Shown here: positions 28,645 to 37,416 of the stretch, one piece after another
Layout of the letters: each line of letters opens with the position of its first letter
Numbering within the stretch: position 1 is the stretch's first letter
Source of the DNA: Levilactobacillus yonginensis
GTDB taxonomy: Bacteria > Bacillota > Bacilli > Lactobacillales > Lactobacillaceae
Assembly: GCF_964065165.1 (NCBI RefSeq)
Contig: NZ_OZ061549.1
Span: forward strand, 1,736,001 to 1,800,000
DNA: 64,000 bases
Reading direction: 5' to 3'
Notes under the pieces: model-generated
Databases searched by the model: none
Told to the model about the DNA's origin: nothing
What the model saw: only the letters and a program-made list of their open reading frames with translations
Program-made: the position numbers and the translations under genes

Positions 28645-29330
28645 GTCTCTGCGAGTAAGAGCTGTTGGAGGTCTGAGTAAGTCGTTACTTCGTAAGTTGG
28701 TTGGAAGTCGAGCTTGTTAACGTGATGCTGCGGATTGAACCAGACGTTGTGGAGTTGAGCGTTGCGTGCGCCTAGAATGTCAGACTGTAGGCGGTCACCG
28801 ATCATTAGGGTGTTCGCTGGTGTGAGGTCCGGATAATGGTGAAAAATGGGTGCAAAGAAACGACGATCTGGTTTCGTATAACCAATGTCTTCAGAAATAA
28901 AGAGGCTATCAAAGTGTTGTCGGAGACCAGAGCCGTGCAGGCGGTTTAACTGGATGGACTTGGTGCCATTGGTGGCGACTACTAGTGTCAGTCCAGCTGC
29001 CCTCAGCGTTTGCAACAAGGTGTCCGCCCCCGTCAGCGTATAGTAATTGTGGTCGAGGATAACGTTGTACTGTTCTTCAACGGTAGCACCATCCACGGCT
29101 AGGCCCATAGCGGCAAAGGTCTGGGTGAACCGATCATTTAGTAGCTGGTCGCGTGGGGCGCCTTGCTCAATGGCTTGCCAGACGGCGTGATTGATTTTCA
29201 GGTAGGTATTAAAGCCGGTCTGAATATCAGTCACGCCGTATTTTTTTAGCAAATGGGTGATACCTTCATTTTCACCACGGGTGAAATCAAGTAGCGTGTC
29301 GTCGAGGTCAAAGATGGCGTATTTTAACAT
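28641..29330 (-). CDS. HAD-superfamily hydrolase, YjjG-type pyrimidine 5'-nucleotidase
   Basis: 229 residues. HAD motif I is DLDDTLLDF (residues 8-16), motif II VVATNGT, motif III in GYTKPDRRFF and motif IV MIGDRLQSDILGARN. The LDF segment and overall length fit the YjjG family of nucleotidases that remove phosphate from non-canonical pyrimidine nucleotides; the exact substrate is inference. GAAAGG lies upstream of the ATG. It converges on the Phd/YefM-like gene with a 4-base stop-codon overlap, so the two mRNAs must overlap at their 3' ends. Confidence 0.88.
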   Translation of the reverse strand: MLKYAIFDLDDTLLDFTRGENEGITHLLKKYGVTDIQTGFNTYLKINHAVWQAIEQGAPRDQLLNDRFTQTFAAMGLAVDGATVEEQYNVILDHNYYTLTGADTLLQTLRAAGLTLVVATNGTKSIQLNRLHGSGLRQHFDSLFISEDIGYTKPDRRFFAPIFHHYPDLTPANTLMIGDRLQSDILGARNAQLHNVWFNPQHHVNKLDFQPTYEVTTYSDLQQLLLAET

Positions 29331-29398
29331 GGTTACGGTCCTTTCAAGGTGGTTTACCAGAGTTTAGCATAGTTTGGTGTTAGGTGAAATTTAGGCAT

Positions 29399-29438
29399 GA
29401 AAAAAGGCTCCGTTATCCGTTACTGGATAGCGAAACCT
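29399..29438 (-). terminator. Terminator of the 88-residue membrane protein gene
   Basis: AGGTTTCGCTATCC pairs imperfectly with GGATAACGGAGCCT, followed by T5-6 on the minus strand, six bases past the stop. Confidence 0.8.
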
Positions 29439-29443
29439 AGCTG

Positions 29444-29710
29444 TTAAGGGTGACCGCCCATGGCCAAGGCCCGGACGACGGATAGAACTAGAAAGGCAAC
29501 TTGAATGCCAAGGTCGATCCGGTTCAAAGGATTCTTGTCAGCAGTACTTTCAAAGACGTTAAAGTGAAGCATAGCAGTAATCAGTGAGCTAAAGCATAAG
29601 AACGCGACAGTAACGGGGTCTTGAAGAAATAACATAGCTAGTAAGAGCACCACCGTCAGAATTGGTACACCAATTTTAAGCGGGGTGACTGGGTACTTTG
29701 TATCGGTCAT
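29444..29710 (-). CDS. Small membrane protein of unknown function
   Basis: 88 residues with three hydrophobic segments: KIGVPILTVVLLLAMLFLQ, PVTVAFLCFSSLITAML and IDLGIQVAFLVLSVVRALAM. A minus-strand gene between the HAD and brnQ genes with its own terminator. I do not recognise the family; similar small hydrophobic proteins are common in lactobacilli. Confidence 0.7.
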   Translation of the reverse strand: MTDTKYPVTPLKIGVPILTVVLLLAMLFLQDPVTVAFLCFSSLITAMLHFNVFESTADKNPLNRIDLGIQVAFLVLSVVRALAMGGHP

Positions 29711-29819
29711 TTGAATTACCTCGTTTCGTTTAAATGAGAGTATGAGATTTTGGTTATAACTTGCTCTTATTTTAACAGAAAGTGAAGTAAAAAGGGAGGT
29801 AAAACCATTGGATTGTCAA

Positions 29820-31163
29820 TTAACCCTCTGATTTGTCGAACAGACGACCTAATAGCCAGCCTAGTGCAATGCCCAGTAGTGCCGGAACGACCCAGCTGAA
29901 TCCAGCTACTGCTAAGGGTAGCCGGTTGTTGAGGTTAATTATCGCGTGCCCCCAACCAGTTTGCTGCAGATTAGCTGGCAAGGCGGCTACTGCGGAGAAG
30001 ATTGCTGGGATTAGGGTAATCAGGGTGCTGGTTCCAAACAGCCAGCGAGAGGTCCCCAGAATAGGCGATAGGACTGCTAGGAAAATCAGCACGATGGCTA
30101 GTGGGTAAAGAAACATGAGGACGGGCGTTGAGTAGGTAATGAGCTTGGTTAATCCGACGTTGGCAAAGAGACAGGGCAAGATGCTAGCCGCTGCAATCAA
30201 AGCTGCGTAAGGTATCCGAGGAAACATTTCGTGCAGAGTATCCCCGAAAGCTGAAATCAAGCCAATGGCCGTTTTAAGGCAAGCGATGATGACGATCAGT
30301 GCCAACAGGGCGTTTCCAAAAGTACCAAAGTAATAGGCTGCCACCTGAGCCAAGGTGATGCCCCCGTTGGCGGCTGGTGAGAATTGACCAACGCTCATCG
30401 TTCCCATTAAAGCCAATAGCGTATAAATCAGACCCATGAGGACAATACTGATAGTCCCCCCTTTAATGACATCGCGGGCAATCTGGCCAGGTTCAGTGAC
30501 CCCCAGAGCGCGAATGCTATTGATGATGACAATACCAAAAGCCAGTGAGGCGAGGGCGTCCATAGTGTTGTATCCCTCGGTGAACCCGCTGAGGATTGGC
30601 TCAGTAATGTAAGTACCGCGGGCAGCGGAGGTAAAGCCACCCATCGGTTTGACAAAGGCTGCGAGTAGCAGGATGCCTAGGAGAACGAGGAAGGTTGGTG
30701 TCAACCATTTACCGACGTAGACCATGAGTTTACCTGGATTTCGAGCTAGCCACCAAGCGGTGAAGAAAAAAATCACGGAGAAGATAGCCAGAACAGCAGG
30801 TTGTGCCCCCGGACTGGTAAAGGGCGCCAAACCAATCTGGAAAGACGTGGTTGCCAGTCGCGGTAGGGCGAAAAACGGGCCAATGGTGAGGTAAAGTAGG
30901 ATGGTGAAGACGTAGGCGAACGGTCGATTGACTTTCGTTGCTAGGTCGAAGACCCCCTCGCTACGCGTTAAGCCGATACCTGCGACCCCTAGGAGGGGCA
31001 GACCAATTCCGGTTAGCAACAGGCCAATGACTGCTGTCCAGACGTGATGTCCAGCCTGTTGGCCCAGAAAGACCGGGAAGATCAGGTTACCGGCGCCGAA
31101 GAAGAGGCCAAAGAGCATCATGCCAATGATGAGTAACTCGCGCCCGGATAATTTAGTTTTCAA
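29820..31163 (-). CDS. brnQ: Branched-chain amino acid transport system carrier (BrnQ/LIVCS family)
   Basis: The 447-residue protein has about 12 membrane segments and the family-typical opening LLIIGMMLFGLFFGAGNLIFP. BrnQ imports leucine, isoleucine and valine with sodium or protons. The start is a TTG at 31163 with only a weak ribosome-binding site; the next in-frame methionines fall inside the first membrane helix, so the TTG is preferred. It stands alone on the minus strand. Confidence 0.95.
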   Translation of the reverse strand: MKTKLSGRELLIIGMMLFGLFFGAGNLIFPVFLGQQAGHHVWTAVIGLLLTGIGLPLLGVAGIGLTRSEGVFDLATKVNRPFAYVFTILLYLTIGPFFALPRLATTSFQIGLAPFTSPGAQPAVLAIFSVIFFFTAWWLARNPGKLMVYVGKWLTPTFLVLLGILLLAAFVKPMGGFTSAARGTYITEPILSGFTEGYNTMDALASLAFGIVIINSIRALGVTEPGQIARDVIKGGTISIVLMGLIYTLLALMGTMSVGQFSPAANGGITLAQVAAYYFGTFGNALLALIVIIACLKTAIGLISAFGDTLHEMFPRIPYAALIAAASILPCLFANVGLTKLITYSTPVLMFLYPLAIVLIFLAVLSPILGTSRWLFGTSTLITLIPAIFSAVAALPANLQQTGWGHAIINLNNRLPLAVAGFSWVVPALLGIALGWLLGRLFDKSEG

Positions 31164-31226
31164 AGTAATCGCAACTTTCTATTAAGTTTCAGACAGTGTC
31201 TATGCATAATCAACGACTAGCATACC

Positions 31227-31257
31227 AAAAAACGCTCGCCGAGGAAACGGCGAGCGT
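31227..31257 (-). terminator. Terminator of the Rossmann-fold oxidoreductase gene
   Basis: Perfect ACGCTCGCCG/CGGCGAGCGT stem with a six-base loop and T6 on the minus strand, eight bases after the stop. Confidence 0.88.
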
Positions 31258-31264
31258 CAGAAAC

Positions 31265-31912
31265 TTACTTATCGGCTACGGTGAACCGGCTATTATGATG
31301 TTGTGGGTGTTCAATTTCGTCTAAAATAGTAACGGCCATCGTACCAGTTGAGGTGCCCGATTCTTGTTGGGCATTGACTAGGAGATCGTCTTGGCCTAAA
31401 AGCGCTGCGGTAGCTTTTCCGGGATGGAAATTAGCTGCGGGAGAGATGCCGACCCAGTTAACGTTGTCAACTTCGCGGAGGAAGTTCAGTTCCTTCAGCT
31501 GATTCTGAGGAATGCTGATAAAACCAGCCGCATGGGGATCTTTGGCAATATCATTGACGAACAAGTGGCGGTCATCACCCGTGAACAGGCTGCCAGCCCC
31601 TAAAATGAAGACTAAACGCGGCGTGGTTGTTTCGCGGAGAATGTGGACCAGGCGGGCGGCTAAGTCCACGTGCAAGTAGGACTGAGCTGGGGCCGTGGCA
31701 AAAGCATCAATCACAACGTCGGCGGCCTGTAAGTCAGCGGCGGCGACGGCAAAGGCGTCTACGGCCCGGGTCGTGAGATTGGGATTCGTGGGTAAGGTGG
31801 CCAATTTTTCGGCTGAACGGGCCAAGGCGGTTACTTGGTGTCCTCGTTTGAGTGCTTCTGCAACCAGTGCGCTGCCGGCCATACCGGTTGCACCAATAAT
31901 TGTAATTTTCAT
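31265..31912 (-). CDS. NAD(P)-binding Rossmann protein (YwnB/NmrA-like)
   Basis: 215 residues opening MKITIIGATGMAGSALVAEA, with the glycine-rich GATGMAGS nucleotide-binding motif of atypical short-chain dehydrogenases. The later segments VFILGAGSLF and NWVGISPAANF match the NAD(P)H-binding domain family (YwnB, annotated as Rossmann-fold oxidoreductase). There is no complete SDR YxxxK catalytic pair, so it may be a redox sensor rather than an enzyme. AAAAGGAGGA precedes the ATG. It is monocistronic. Confidence 0.87.
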   Translation of the reverse strand: MKITIIGATGMAGSALVAEALKRGHQVTALARSAEKLATLPTNPNLTTRAVDAFAVAAADLQAADVVIDAFATAPAQSYLHVDLAARLVHILRETTTPRLVFILGAGSLFTGDDRHLFVNDIAKDPHAAGFISIPQNQLKELNFLREVDNVNWVGISPAANFHPGKATAALLGQDDLLVNAQQESGTSTGTMAVTILDEIEHPQHHNSRFTVADK

Positions 31913-32034
31913 AAAAAATCGTCCTCCTTTTGAGCTGTGATTAGTATAGAGGAAGTTAGATCAATCACCAACTATTTTGCCCCTTCATTGCAACCATATG
32001 GTACAGTGGAGAAAATACTGAGGGGGTCACGAGA

Positions 32035-32592
32035 ATGAAAGATGTGGTACAAGGCAAACTGGTCCATTTGACAGAAATGAGAGACGGGGATGCAGAGTGG
32101 TTGCAGGATACCCAGTGGGAGCCCGGACTGCTACGGAATTTATCCGCTGATGCTCTGCACCCACTGACAGCGCAGGAGTACGCAGAATGGGCAGCGGATC
32201 CGGACGGTGACGACCATTACTTCTTCATGGTGCGGGCTAATGCGGACGATGGCTTACTGGGATCAGTTGTATTGAATAATGTCTATTTCAAAAATCGGCG
32301 GGCGTCCATGGGGATTGCCTTACCCGTAGTCAGTGATCGTGGTCAAGGCTATGGGCAGGATGCCATTCAGACAATCCTGTCATTTGCGTTTAATGAGCTG
32401 GGCCTACATAAGGTGAATCTGGAAGTTAATGCCAACAATCCATTGGCCATTCACGCCTACGAGGCAGTCGGGTTTACGAGAGAAGGAGTCAATCGGGAAG
32501 CAATCTTCCAGGATGGACACTGGCTGGATCTCTATTCATACGGGATTCTAGCAAGTGAATGGCGCGCTGCTTCACGTGGAACAGAAGACTAA
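32035..32592 (+). CDS. GNAT-family N-acetyltransferase (RimJ/RimL-like)
   Basis: 185 residues with the GNAT fold. The acetyl-CoA-binding RGQGYGQDAIQTILSF (about residues 101-116) is followed by LGLHKVNLEVNANNPLAIHAYEAVGFTREG, the classic C-terminal half. It probably acetylates an amino group on a protein, amino acid or small molecule; the substrate is unknown. GAGGGGG precedes the ATG. Confidence 0.92.
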   Translation: MKDVVQGKLVHLTEMRDGDAEWLQDTQWEPGLLRNLSADALHPLTAQEYAEWAADPDGDDHYFFMVRANADDGLLGSVVLNNVYFKNRRASMGIALPVVSDRGQGYGQDAIQTILSFAFNELGLHKVNLEVNANNPLAIHAYEAVGFTREGVNREAIFQDGHWLDLYSYGILASEWRAASRGTED

Positions 32593-32631
32593 AAAAGTTC
32601 GCACTCGCACCTAGAAGGTGTGACGACGAAC
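32591..32631 (-). terminator. Terminator of the acyl-CoA thioesterase gene
   Basis: GTTCG...GCACC-TAGAA-GGTGT...CGAAC long hairpin with T6 on the minus strand. It lies between the convergent GNAT and thioesterase genes. Confidence 0.75.
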
Positions 32632-32637
32632 TCGGAA

Positions 32638-32653
32638 TGTTTCATGTGAAACA
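32638..32653. promoter_or_regulatory. parS-like ParB-binding site
   Basis: TGTTTCATGTGAAACA differs from the parS consensus TGTTTCACGTGAAACA by one central base. It directly abuts the stop codon of the thioesterase gene. Confidence 0.65.
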
Positions 32654-33175
32654 TTAAAGTGGCCAAGGAAATTCGGTTGAAACGTGGTTGTTCAGGCTAG
32701 CTTGTTCTGCTCGACGCTGTTTTCGTTGGGCAGTACGTTTCTCGTAACCGGAGACAATGTAACGTTGTTCCTCTGTGACGGGTTTGACTGGTGGTAGTGG
32801 TTGCGTTGACCGGGAGTCTTCAATGACGTAAGTAATAAAGCATGTGAAGCCAACGAAGCGTTCACTGGTCGTGAGGTTTTCGCCAATGATCTTAACAAAG
32901 ACCTCTAAGGAGCGGGTTCCTGTCCCGGTAACGTAAGCTTCCAAGAACATGGAATCGTCTAAGTGGAAAGGTTCTAAGAAACTAACGTGGTCAAAGGAAG
33001 CCGTGACCACCGTCTTATGGGTTAGTCGGACAGCGGCTACGGAAGCGCTATCATCTACCAGCGACAAAATTTTACCGCCGAAGACGGATTCATGTTCATT
33101 TAAGTCTGGTTGAAAAACCCGGTGACTGGTCACGATTAATGTGGCGTTGCAGGACACGGGCGTGGTTCGATTCAT
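32654..33175 (-). CDS. Hotdog-fold acyl-CoA thioesterase (YkhA-like)
   Basis: 173 residues from the ATG at 33175, with GAGGTG nine bases upstream; the frame stays open 25 codons further. The acyl-CoA hydrolase hotdog pattern is clear: HRVFQPDLNEHESVFGGKIL, a DDSASVAA helix and SFDHVSFLEP. Such enzymes release CoA from acyl-CoAs. The C-terminal 40 residues are basic and Gln-rich (KRTAQRKQRRAEQ). It is monocistronic. Confidence 0.92.
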   Translation of the reverse strand: MNRTTPVSCNATLIVTSHRVFQPDLNEHESVFGGKILSLVDDSASVAAVRLTHKTVVTASFDHVSFLEPFHLDDSMFLEAYVTGTGTRSLEVFVKIIGENLTTSERFVGFTCFITYVIEDSRSTQPLPPVKPVTEEQRYIVSGYEKRTAQRKQRRAEQASLNNHVSTEFPWPL

Positions 33176-33352
33176 CAAAAGCTTCACCTCATCAGTTAAT
33201 TTGTCTCCCTCTATTCTACCAGAGTCCGTGCATCCCGGCGACTTTAGCAAAGATTACAGGACTATTAATTTTTTACAATGACTCAGTGAATTCCTAGAGG
33301 TCGGCCAGTTGGCTTGCTATACTATGGATAAATGAGTAAGGAGGGGTGTTGC

Positions 33353-34561
33353 ATGATATATCACGGTGAACCGTTAGACTTGATGCCAACGTTGGACACG
33401 GCCCAGACGTATCCGTTACTTGAGTGTACACTGAGTTTGACGCACCCCATTGATTTGGCCCGCTTACAAGAAGCAATTGAGACGACTCAAACGGTGGTTC
33501 CCCAGGTTTTGGGTCGGTATAATTTGAAATGGAACCGGTTTGAAGTTGAAACGGATGTGGCGACGGATGTGGTTGAAGAATATGCTGCTAGTCACGACCC
33601 TGGTCGCGTTCAACTGGACGTCTTAGCGGGACCGCAATTGAAAATCCAAGTGATTCATTACGCTGCCTATGATCAGTTACGGTTGGCAATGAGTCGCCTA
33701 CTGGCTGACGGGGAAGGGTTCAAACATTATCTGTACCTCTTGGCTGCGGCGTACGATGGCCAGGATTTAACGAATTTTACCAATGAACGCAGTGTGCGTA
33801 AAATTTTAGCACATTTGCGGCATCCTCATCGGGCATTGCCGCTCTTGCATGATAACGCGACGGAAGCCTTCCCCCAGTTGAGTGGCGACGTGCACCATCA
33901 CCGTGGCGAGGCCACCATTCCGCGGGTCGAAAGCCAGTTGCTTCGGCAAAAAGCGCGTGAGCAGGGGGTCACGATGAATGCTGTGCTCCTTTCTGCTTAC
34001 GCGCTCGCGTTATTCGCTTTAACTGGGGAAAAGCGGTTGGTCATCCCATACCAGGTTGATTTACGGTTACACGGACCAGTGGCGGCAATGAACATTGTTC
34101 AAGTAGCCAACTTGACTAGTGAAATGCCTGTGGCCATAACTGTTAGAGATGGTGATACTTTGGGGGCTGTGGTTCAGCGGACCCAGGCGACGGTCACGCA
34201 AATGCGTGATGAGTTAGCTTACCTACCGCCTTTAGTGGAAATCAATCGGATGAGTCGGGCCTTACCACCACAGTTGGTGCGGCGGCTAGCTGGGAAACAC
34301 CGACCACAGGCGGCCATTTCCTTTGCCAACTTCGGCCACATCGATCATACGCGGCTCAATTTCTCAGGAATCACAGTCACGCAAATTTACTTTGCTGGGG
34401 CTTATCGGACAATGCCTCATTTTCAACTAACGGTCAGCGTGTACCACGATGCGTGGACGTTGGCGTTTCGAATGATGGGGTCCGAACCCGACTATCAATT
34501 AGGAATTAAAATTTTGAAAAATGTTGTGGCTCAGTTAACCCAGTGGAGTCACGAGGAGTAG
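33353..34561 (+). CDS. Condensation/acetyltransferase-superfamily protein with altered active-site motif
   Basis: About 402 residues from the ATG at 33353, chosen for AAGGAGGGG upstream; an in-frame ATG at 33332 lacks one. The protein looks like the chloramphenicol-acetyltransferase/condensation superfamily: two half-domains, with MSRLLADGEGFKHYLYLL where the HxxxDG motif belongs and a later DFGW-like region replaced by SFANFGHIDH. The catalytic histidine of HxxxDG is arginine here (RLLADG), so acyl transfer by the standard mechanism is doubtful. Substrate and pathway are unknown. A TATACT box lies just upstream. Confidence 0.65.
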   Translation: MIYHGEPLDLMPTLDTAQTYPLLECTLSLTHPIDLARLQEAIETTQTVVPQVLGRYNLKWNRFEVETDVATDVVEEYAASHDPGRVQLDVLAGPQLKIQVIHYAAYDQLRLAMSRLLADGEGFKHYLYLLAAAYDGQDLTNFTNERSVRKILAHLRHPHRALPLLHDNATEAFPQLSGDVHHHRGEATIPRVESQLLRQKAREQGVTMNAVLLSAYALALFALTGEKRLVIPYQVDLRLHGPVAAMNIVQVANLTSEMPVAITVRDGDTLGAVVQRTQATVTQMRDELAYLPPLVEINRMSRALPPQLVRRLAGKHRPQAAISFANFGHIDHTRLNFSGITVTQIYFAGAYRTMPHFQLTVSVYHDAWTLAFRMMGSEPDYQLGIKILKNVVAQLTQWSHEE

Positions 34562-34564
34562 TCT

Positions 34565-34600
34565 ATTGGACCTGAAAGTGACTTTTAGGTCCAATTTTTT
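34565..34600 (+). terminator. Terminator after the condensation-like gene
   Basis: ATTGGACCT pairs perfectly with AGGTCCAAT and is followed by T5-6. Confidence 0.88.
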
Positions 34601-34607
34601 ATACCTA

Positions 34608-35024
34608 CTATTTTTCGTAAGCCGGTTTATAATCCGCCCAGTCTGGTCGTGGGTCGCCCTTAGCTTCTGCCTCTTTGATAGCTGAATAGAAGGCTACCTT
34701 TTGCGTGATATGCCGTTGATACTTCTTTAGCTTGGCTAGCTGCTGAGCCACACTGATGGCGTGTTCATTCAAAACGTTTAAGATTTCATTCAGGTCGTCC
34801 CCGGTTTCCTGATAACTCAGCAGGGTTTGAAGTTCACTCATGCTCATGCCAGAATTTTTGAAACAAATGATACTGTTTAATTTTTCAAGATTGGCCTCAT
34901 TATAGACGCGGTGGTTCCCTCTTTGTTGGACGTTAGGAATCAGACCCAATCGTTCATAATATCTGAGGGTTGAGGGGGCTAGGTTATACGCCTTGGCGAC
35001 TTCTGAAATGGTTAATTCGGTCAT
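34608..35024 (-). CDS. MerR-family transcriptional regulator
   Basis: 138 residues with an N-terminal MerR winged helix (LTISEVAKAYNLAPSTLRYY, then RLGLIP and RGNHRVYNE) and a long coiled-coil dimerisation helix. No cysteine cluster for metal binding is visible. It is divergent from an aldo/keto reductase gene, with a dyad-containing, 19-base-spacer promoter between them. The typical MerR arrangement makes it the likely regulator of that enzyme. AGGAAGGA precedes the ATG. Confidence 0.93.
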   Translation of the reverse strand: MTELTISEVAKAYNLAPSTLRYYERLGLIPNVQQRGNHRVYNEANLEKLNSIICFKNSGMSMSELQTLLSYQETGDDLNEILNVLNEHAISVAQQLAKLKKYQRHITQKVAFYSAIKEAEAKGDPRPDWADYKPAYEK

Positions 35025-35059
35025 TATTTATCCTTCCTATTCTTTGATAGAGAAATTAC

Positions 35060-35090
35060 TTTACTTGAAGTGTACTTCAAGTGGTATGTT
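35060..35090 (+). promoter_or_regulatory. MerR-type promoter/operator of the aldo/keto reductase
   Basis: A perfect dyad ACTTGAAG-TGTA-CTTCAAGT (35063-35082) lies between TTTACT and TATGTT, which are 19 bases apart. That over-long spacer, with an operator inside it, is the signature of MerR-activated promoters. Confidence 0.8.
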
Positions 35091-35120
35091 AGAAACAAGT
35101 AGAAGGGTAGGTTAACAAAT

Positions 35121-36098
35121 ATGAAATTTAGAACATTAGGAAAGACGGGTTTTAACATCAGCGAAGTCTCTTTGGGGACTTGGCAGCTTGGTGGTAAGTG
35201 GGGGGCCCCATTTAGTGAAAAGGATGCTAGTGAGACTTTAGAGGCCGCTTATGACCGTGGCGTGAATTTCTTCGATACCGCCGATGGTTATCAGGATGGG
35301 TTAAGCGAAAAGGTGCTCGGTCAGTTCATTAAACGCCATCCCGATGTCCACTATTCAACCAAGGTTGGTCGCAAGGAAATGCCCCTGTCAGTGGAACATT
35401 TCAGTCCCAAGTTCATCAGACGATACGTTGAAGAGAGCCTGCAAAACATGCAAGTCGATTCGCTTGATCAGGTGTTGTTGCACTGTCCACCAATGAGCGT
35501 GTACTACCAGCCAGAAACGTTTAAAACGTTGGATGATCTCAAAAAGGAAGGAAAAATTGCCAACTACGGTGTCAGCGTGGAACGAGTTGAGGAAGCCATT
35601 AAGTCACTCGATTACGATATTTCCAGTGTTGAAATCATCTTCAACATGTTCCGGCTGCGGCCAGCTAAGTTGTTCTTTGATCTAGCTAAGCAGGCCAACG
35701 TGGGAATTTTGGCCCGGGTGCCCTTGGCCAGTGGTTTGTTGACCGGGAAGTTTACGGCGGACACCCACTTTGAACCTAATGATCACCGGATGTCTAATCG
35801 GAACGGCGAGCTCTTTAGTAAAGGTGAAACGTTCTCTGGTGTCGACTACTTGACGGGAATTAAAGCCGCCAATGAGTTGCAGGAGCGACTTGGTACGGAT
35901 AACCTGGCGGCGACGGCCTTGCGTTACATCCTAATGTTTGACGCAGTTTCTGCCGTTATTCCTGGGGCCAGCACGCCTAACCAGATTGAACGGAATACGA
36001 TTGCTGCGGACGTCAAACCATTGACTAGTGAACAGATGGCCATTGTCACGGATGTTTACGATAAATATATTAAGGATCCAATTGAATACATGTGGTAA
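35121..36098 (+). CDS. Aldo/keto reductase
   Basis: 325 residues, opening MKFRTLGKTGFNISEVSLGT. The catalytic tetrad positions are visible as Asp and Tyr in FFDTADGYQDG, Lys in YSTKVGR and His in QVLLHCPP. The NADPH-binding C-terminal part includes PGASTPNQIERN. It reduces carbonyls with NADPH; the substrate is unknown. Expression is likely induced through the divergent MerR regulator, suggesting a role in aldehyde or electrophile stress (inference). Confidence 0.93.
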   Translation: MKFRTLGKTGFNISEVSLGTWQLGGKWGAPFSEKDASETLEAAYDRGVNFFDTADGYQDGLSEKVLGQFIKRHPDVHYSTKVGRKEMPLSVEHFSPKFIRRYVEESLQNMQVDSLDQVLLHCPPMSVYYQPETFKTLDDLKKEGKIANYGVSVERVEEAIKSLDYDISSVEIIFNMFRLRPAKLFFDLAKQANVGILARVPLASGLLTGKFTADTHFEPNDHRMSNRNGELFSKGETFSGVDYLTGIKAANELQERLGTDNLAATALRYILMFDAVSAVIPGASTPNQIERNTIAADVKPLTSEQMAIVTDVYDKYIKDPIEYMW

Positions 36099-36111
36099 TC
36101 CCTGCGGTAAC

Positions 36112-36146
36112 AAAAGGGCGGTTGATAGTGGTCGACCGCCCTTTTT
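36112..36146 (+). terminator. Terminator after the aldo/keto reductase
   Basis: AGGGCGGT pairs with ACCGCCCT, followed by T5. Confidence 0.87.
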
Positions 36147-36187
36147 GTCATCGCAGAGATCAGTTATGTATGAACAAGTGAACGGTT

Positions 36188-36216
36188 AAAAAAACTCCCA
36201 CCGGATAGGTGAGAGT
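36188..36216 (-). terminator. Terminator of the Bcr/CflA efflux gene
   Basis: ACTCTCACC pairs with GGTGGGAGT around a five-base loop, followed by T7 on the minus strand. Confidence 0.87.
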
Positions 36217-36222
36217 GAGTAT

Positions 36223-37416
36223 TTAAGCTTTAGCGAATTTACCTTGAACCTTGACGAGTCCAAGGGCTCCCAGGTTACAAATGAAGAGCATTACCGCCAT
36301 TGCTGCGTAGGAGCTACCAGTCAGACCAACTAGTGGCGAGGCTAAGCCCCCACAGGCGTTTTGGGAGAGACCAATGACGGCTGACGCACCACCGGCGTTA
36401 CTAGTCGCCTGATCCATGATAATGGTGACGGTTAAGGTGAGGAGTGCGCCGATTAAAATCACAAGGATGAGAATCAGGCCACTCACTAACCAGACGTTGG
36501 CGGGGAAGAGTAGTGAACCGATTAAAATCAGACTCGTTAATGCGGCCAACGTCAACAAGGTTGTGACCTGCTGACGGTTGGAGAAACGGCCAGCCAATTG
36601 CCCAGGGAGGTTACTCCCAACAACGATTCCGAGTCCATTAAAGGCGTAGAGCAGACTAAACATTTGCGGGGCCATGCCGAATCCGGTCTGGAAGACGAAG
36701 GTCGATGCTGAAATGTAACTGAACAGGGCGCCGTAAACGAGGCCTGTTGCGAGAATCAGCGGCCAGAAAGCAGGCTTGATCAGCAAGCTCCCCATCGACA
36801 ACAGTGATGTGTGGAACCCACCTGTTTGGCGGTCCGCAACTGGCAGGGATTCGTGGAGACCAAGGGCAACGGCGAAAGCGATAACCCAGCCAATTACGGC
36901 CAGCAAGATGAAGATAGCCTGCCAGTCAACGTAACGAATCATGAAGCCACCGATAATGGGGGCAATGATGGGAAAGACACCGTTGACGGTATTGAGGAGG
37001 GCGTAGAACTTCGTTAGCTTTTTGCCAGAGAAGAGGTCCCGAGCCACTGCCCGAGCCAGCACCTGACCGGTGGCTCCGGCTAGTCCCTGGATGAACCGGA
37101 GGCCAATTAAGAGACCAATCGAGTGGATAAAGGCCATTGCAAGGGAAACTAGGCCAAAGATGATAAAACCGGTGATTAGCGGTTTACGGCGACCATATTG
37201 ATCAGACAGCGGACCGGCAATCAGTTGACCTAGCGCCAGACCAATCAGACAGGCCGTGATACTGAGTTGCATGAGTGAGGCGTTGGTTGCAAATTGCACT
37301 TTCATTTGAGGTAGGGCTGGCAAATAAAGGTCGATGGCCAGGGGCCCCGTTGCGCTAACGGTTCCCAAGAGTAAGGTTAGCCAGATTTGATGCCGTCGTG
37401 AGTGTGTTGAATTCAA
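36223..37416 (-). CDS. MFS transporter, Bcr/CflA drug-efflux subfamily
   Basis: 397 residues with 12 predicted membrane helices. It has the Bcr/CflA-type opening (TGPLAIDLYLPALPQMK) and the MFS motif A as GPLSDQYGRRKPLI, plus ARAVARDLFSG. It should export small hydrophobic compounds by proton antiport; the substrate is unknown. It starts at a TTG with AAAGGG upstream. A large inverted repeat lies about 55 bases upstream and may control expression. Confidence 0.93.
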   Translation of the reverse strand: MNSTHSRRHQIWLTLLLGTVSATGPLAIDLYLPALPQMKVQFATNASLMQLSITACLIGLALGQLIAGPLSDQYGRRKPLITGFIIFGLVSLAMAFIHSIGLLIGLRFIQGLAGATGQVLARAVARDLFSGKKLTKFYALLNTVNGVFPIIAPIIGGFMIRYVDWQAIFILLAVIGWVIAFAVALGLHESLPVADRQTGGFHTSLLSMGSLLIKPAFWPLILATGLVYGALFSYISASTFVFQTGFGMAPQMFSLLYAFNGLGIVVGSNLPGQLAGRFSNRQQVTTLLTLAALTSLILIGSLLFPANVWLVSGLILILVILIGALLTLTVTIIMDQATSNAGGASAVIGLSQNACGGLASPLVGLTGSSYAAMAVMLFICNLGALGLVKVQGKFAKA

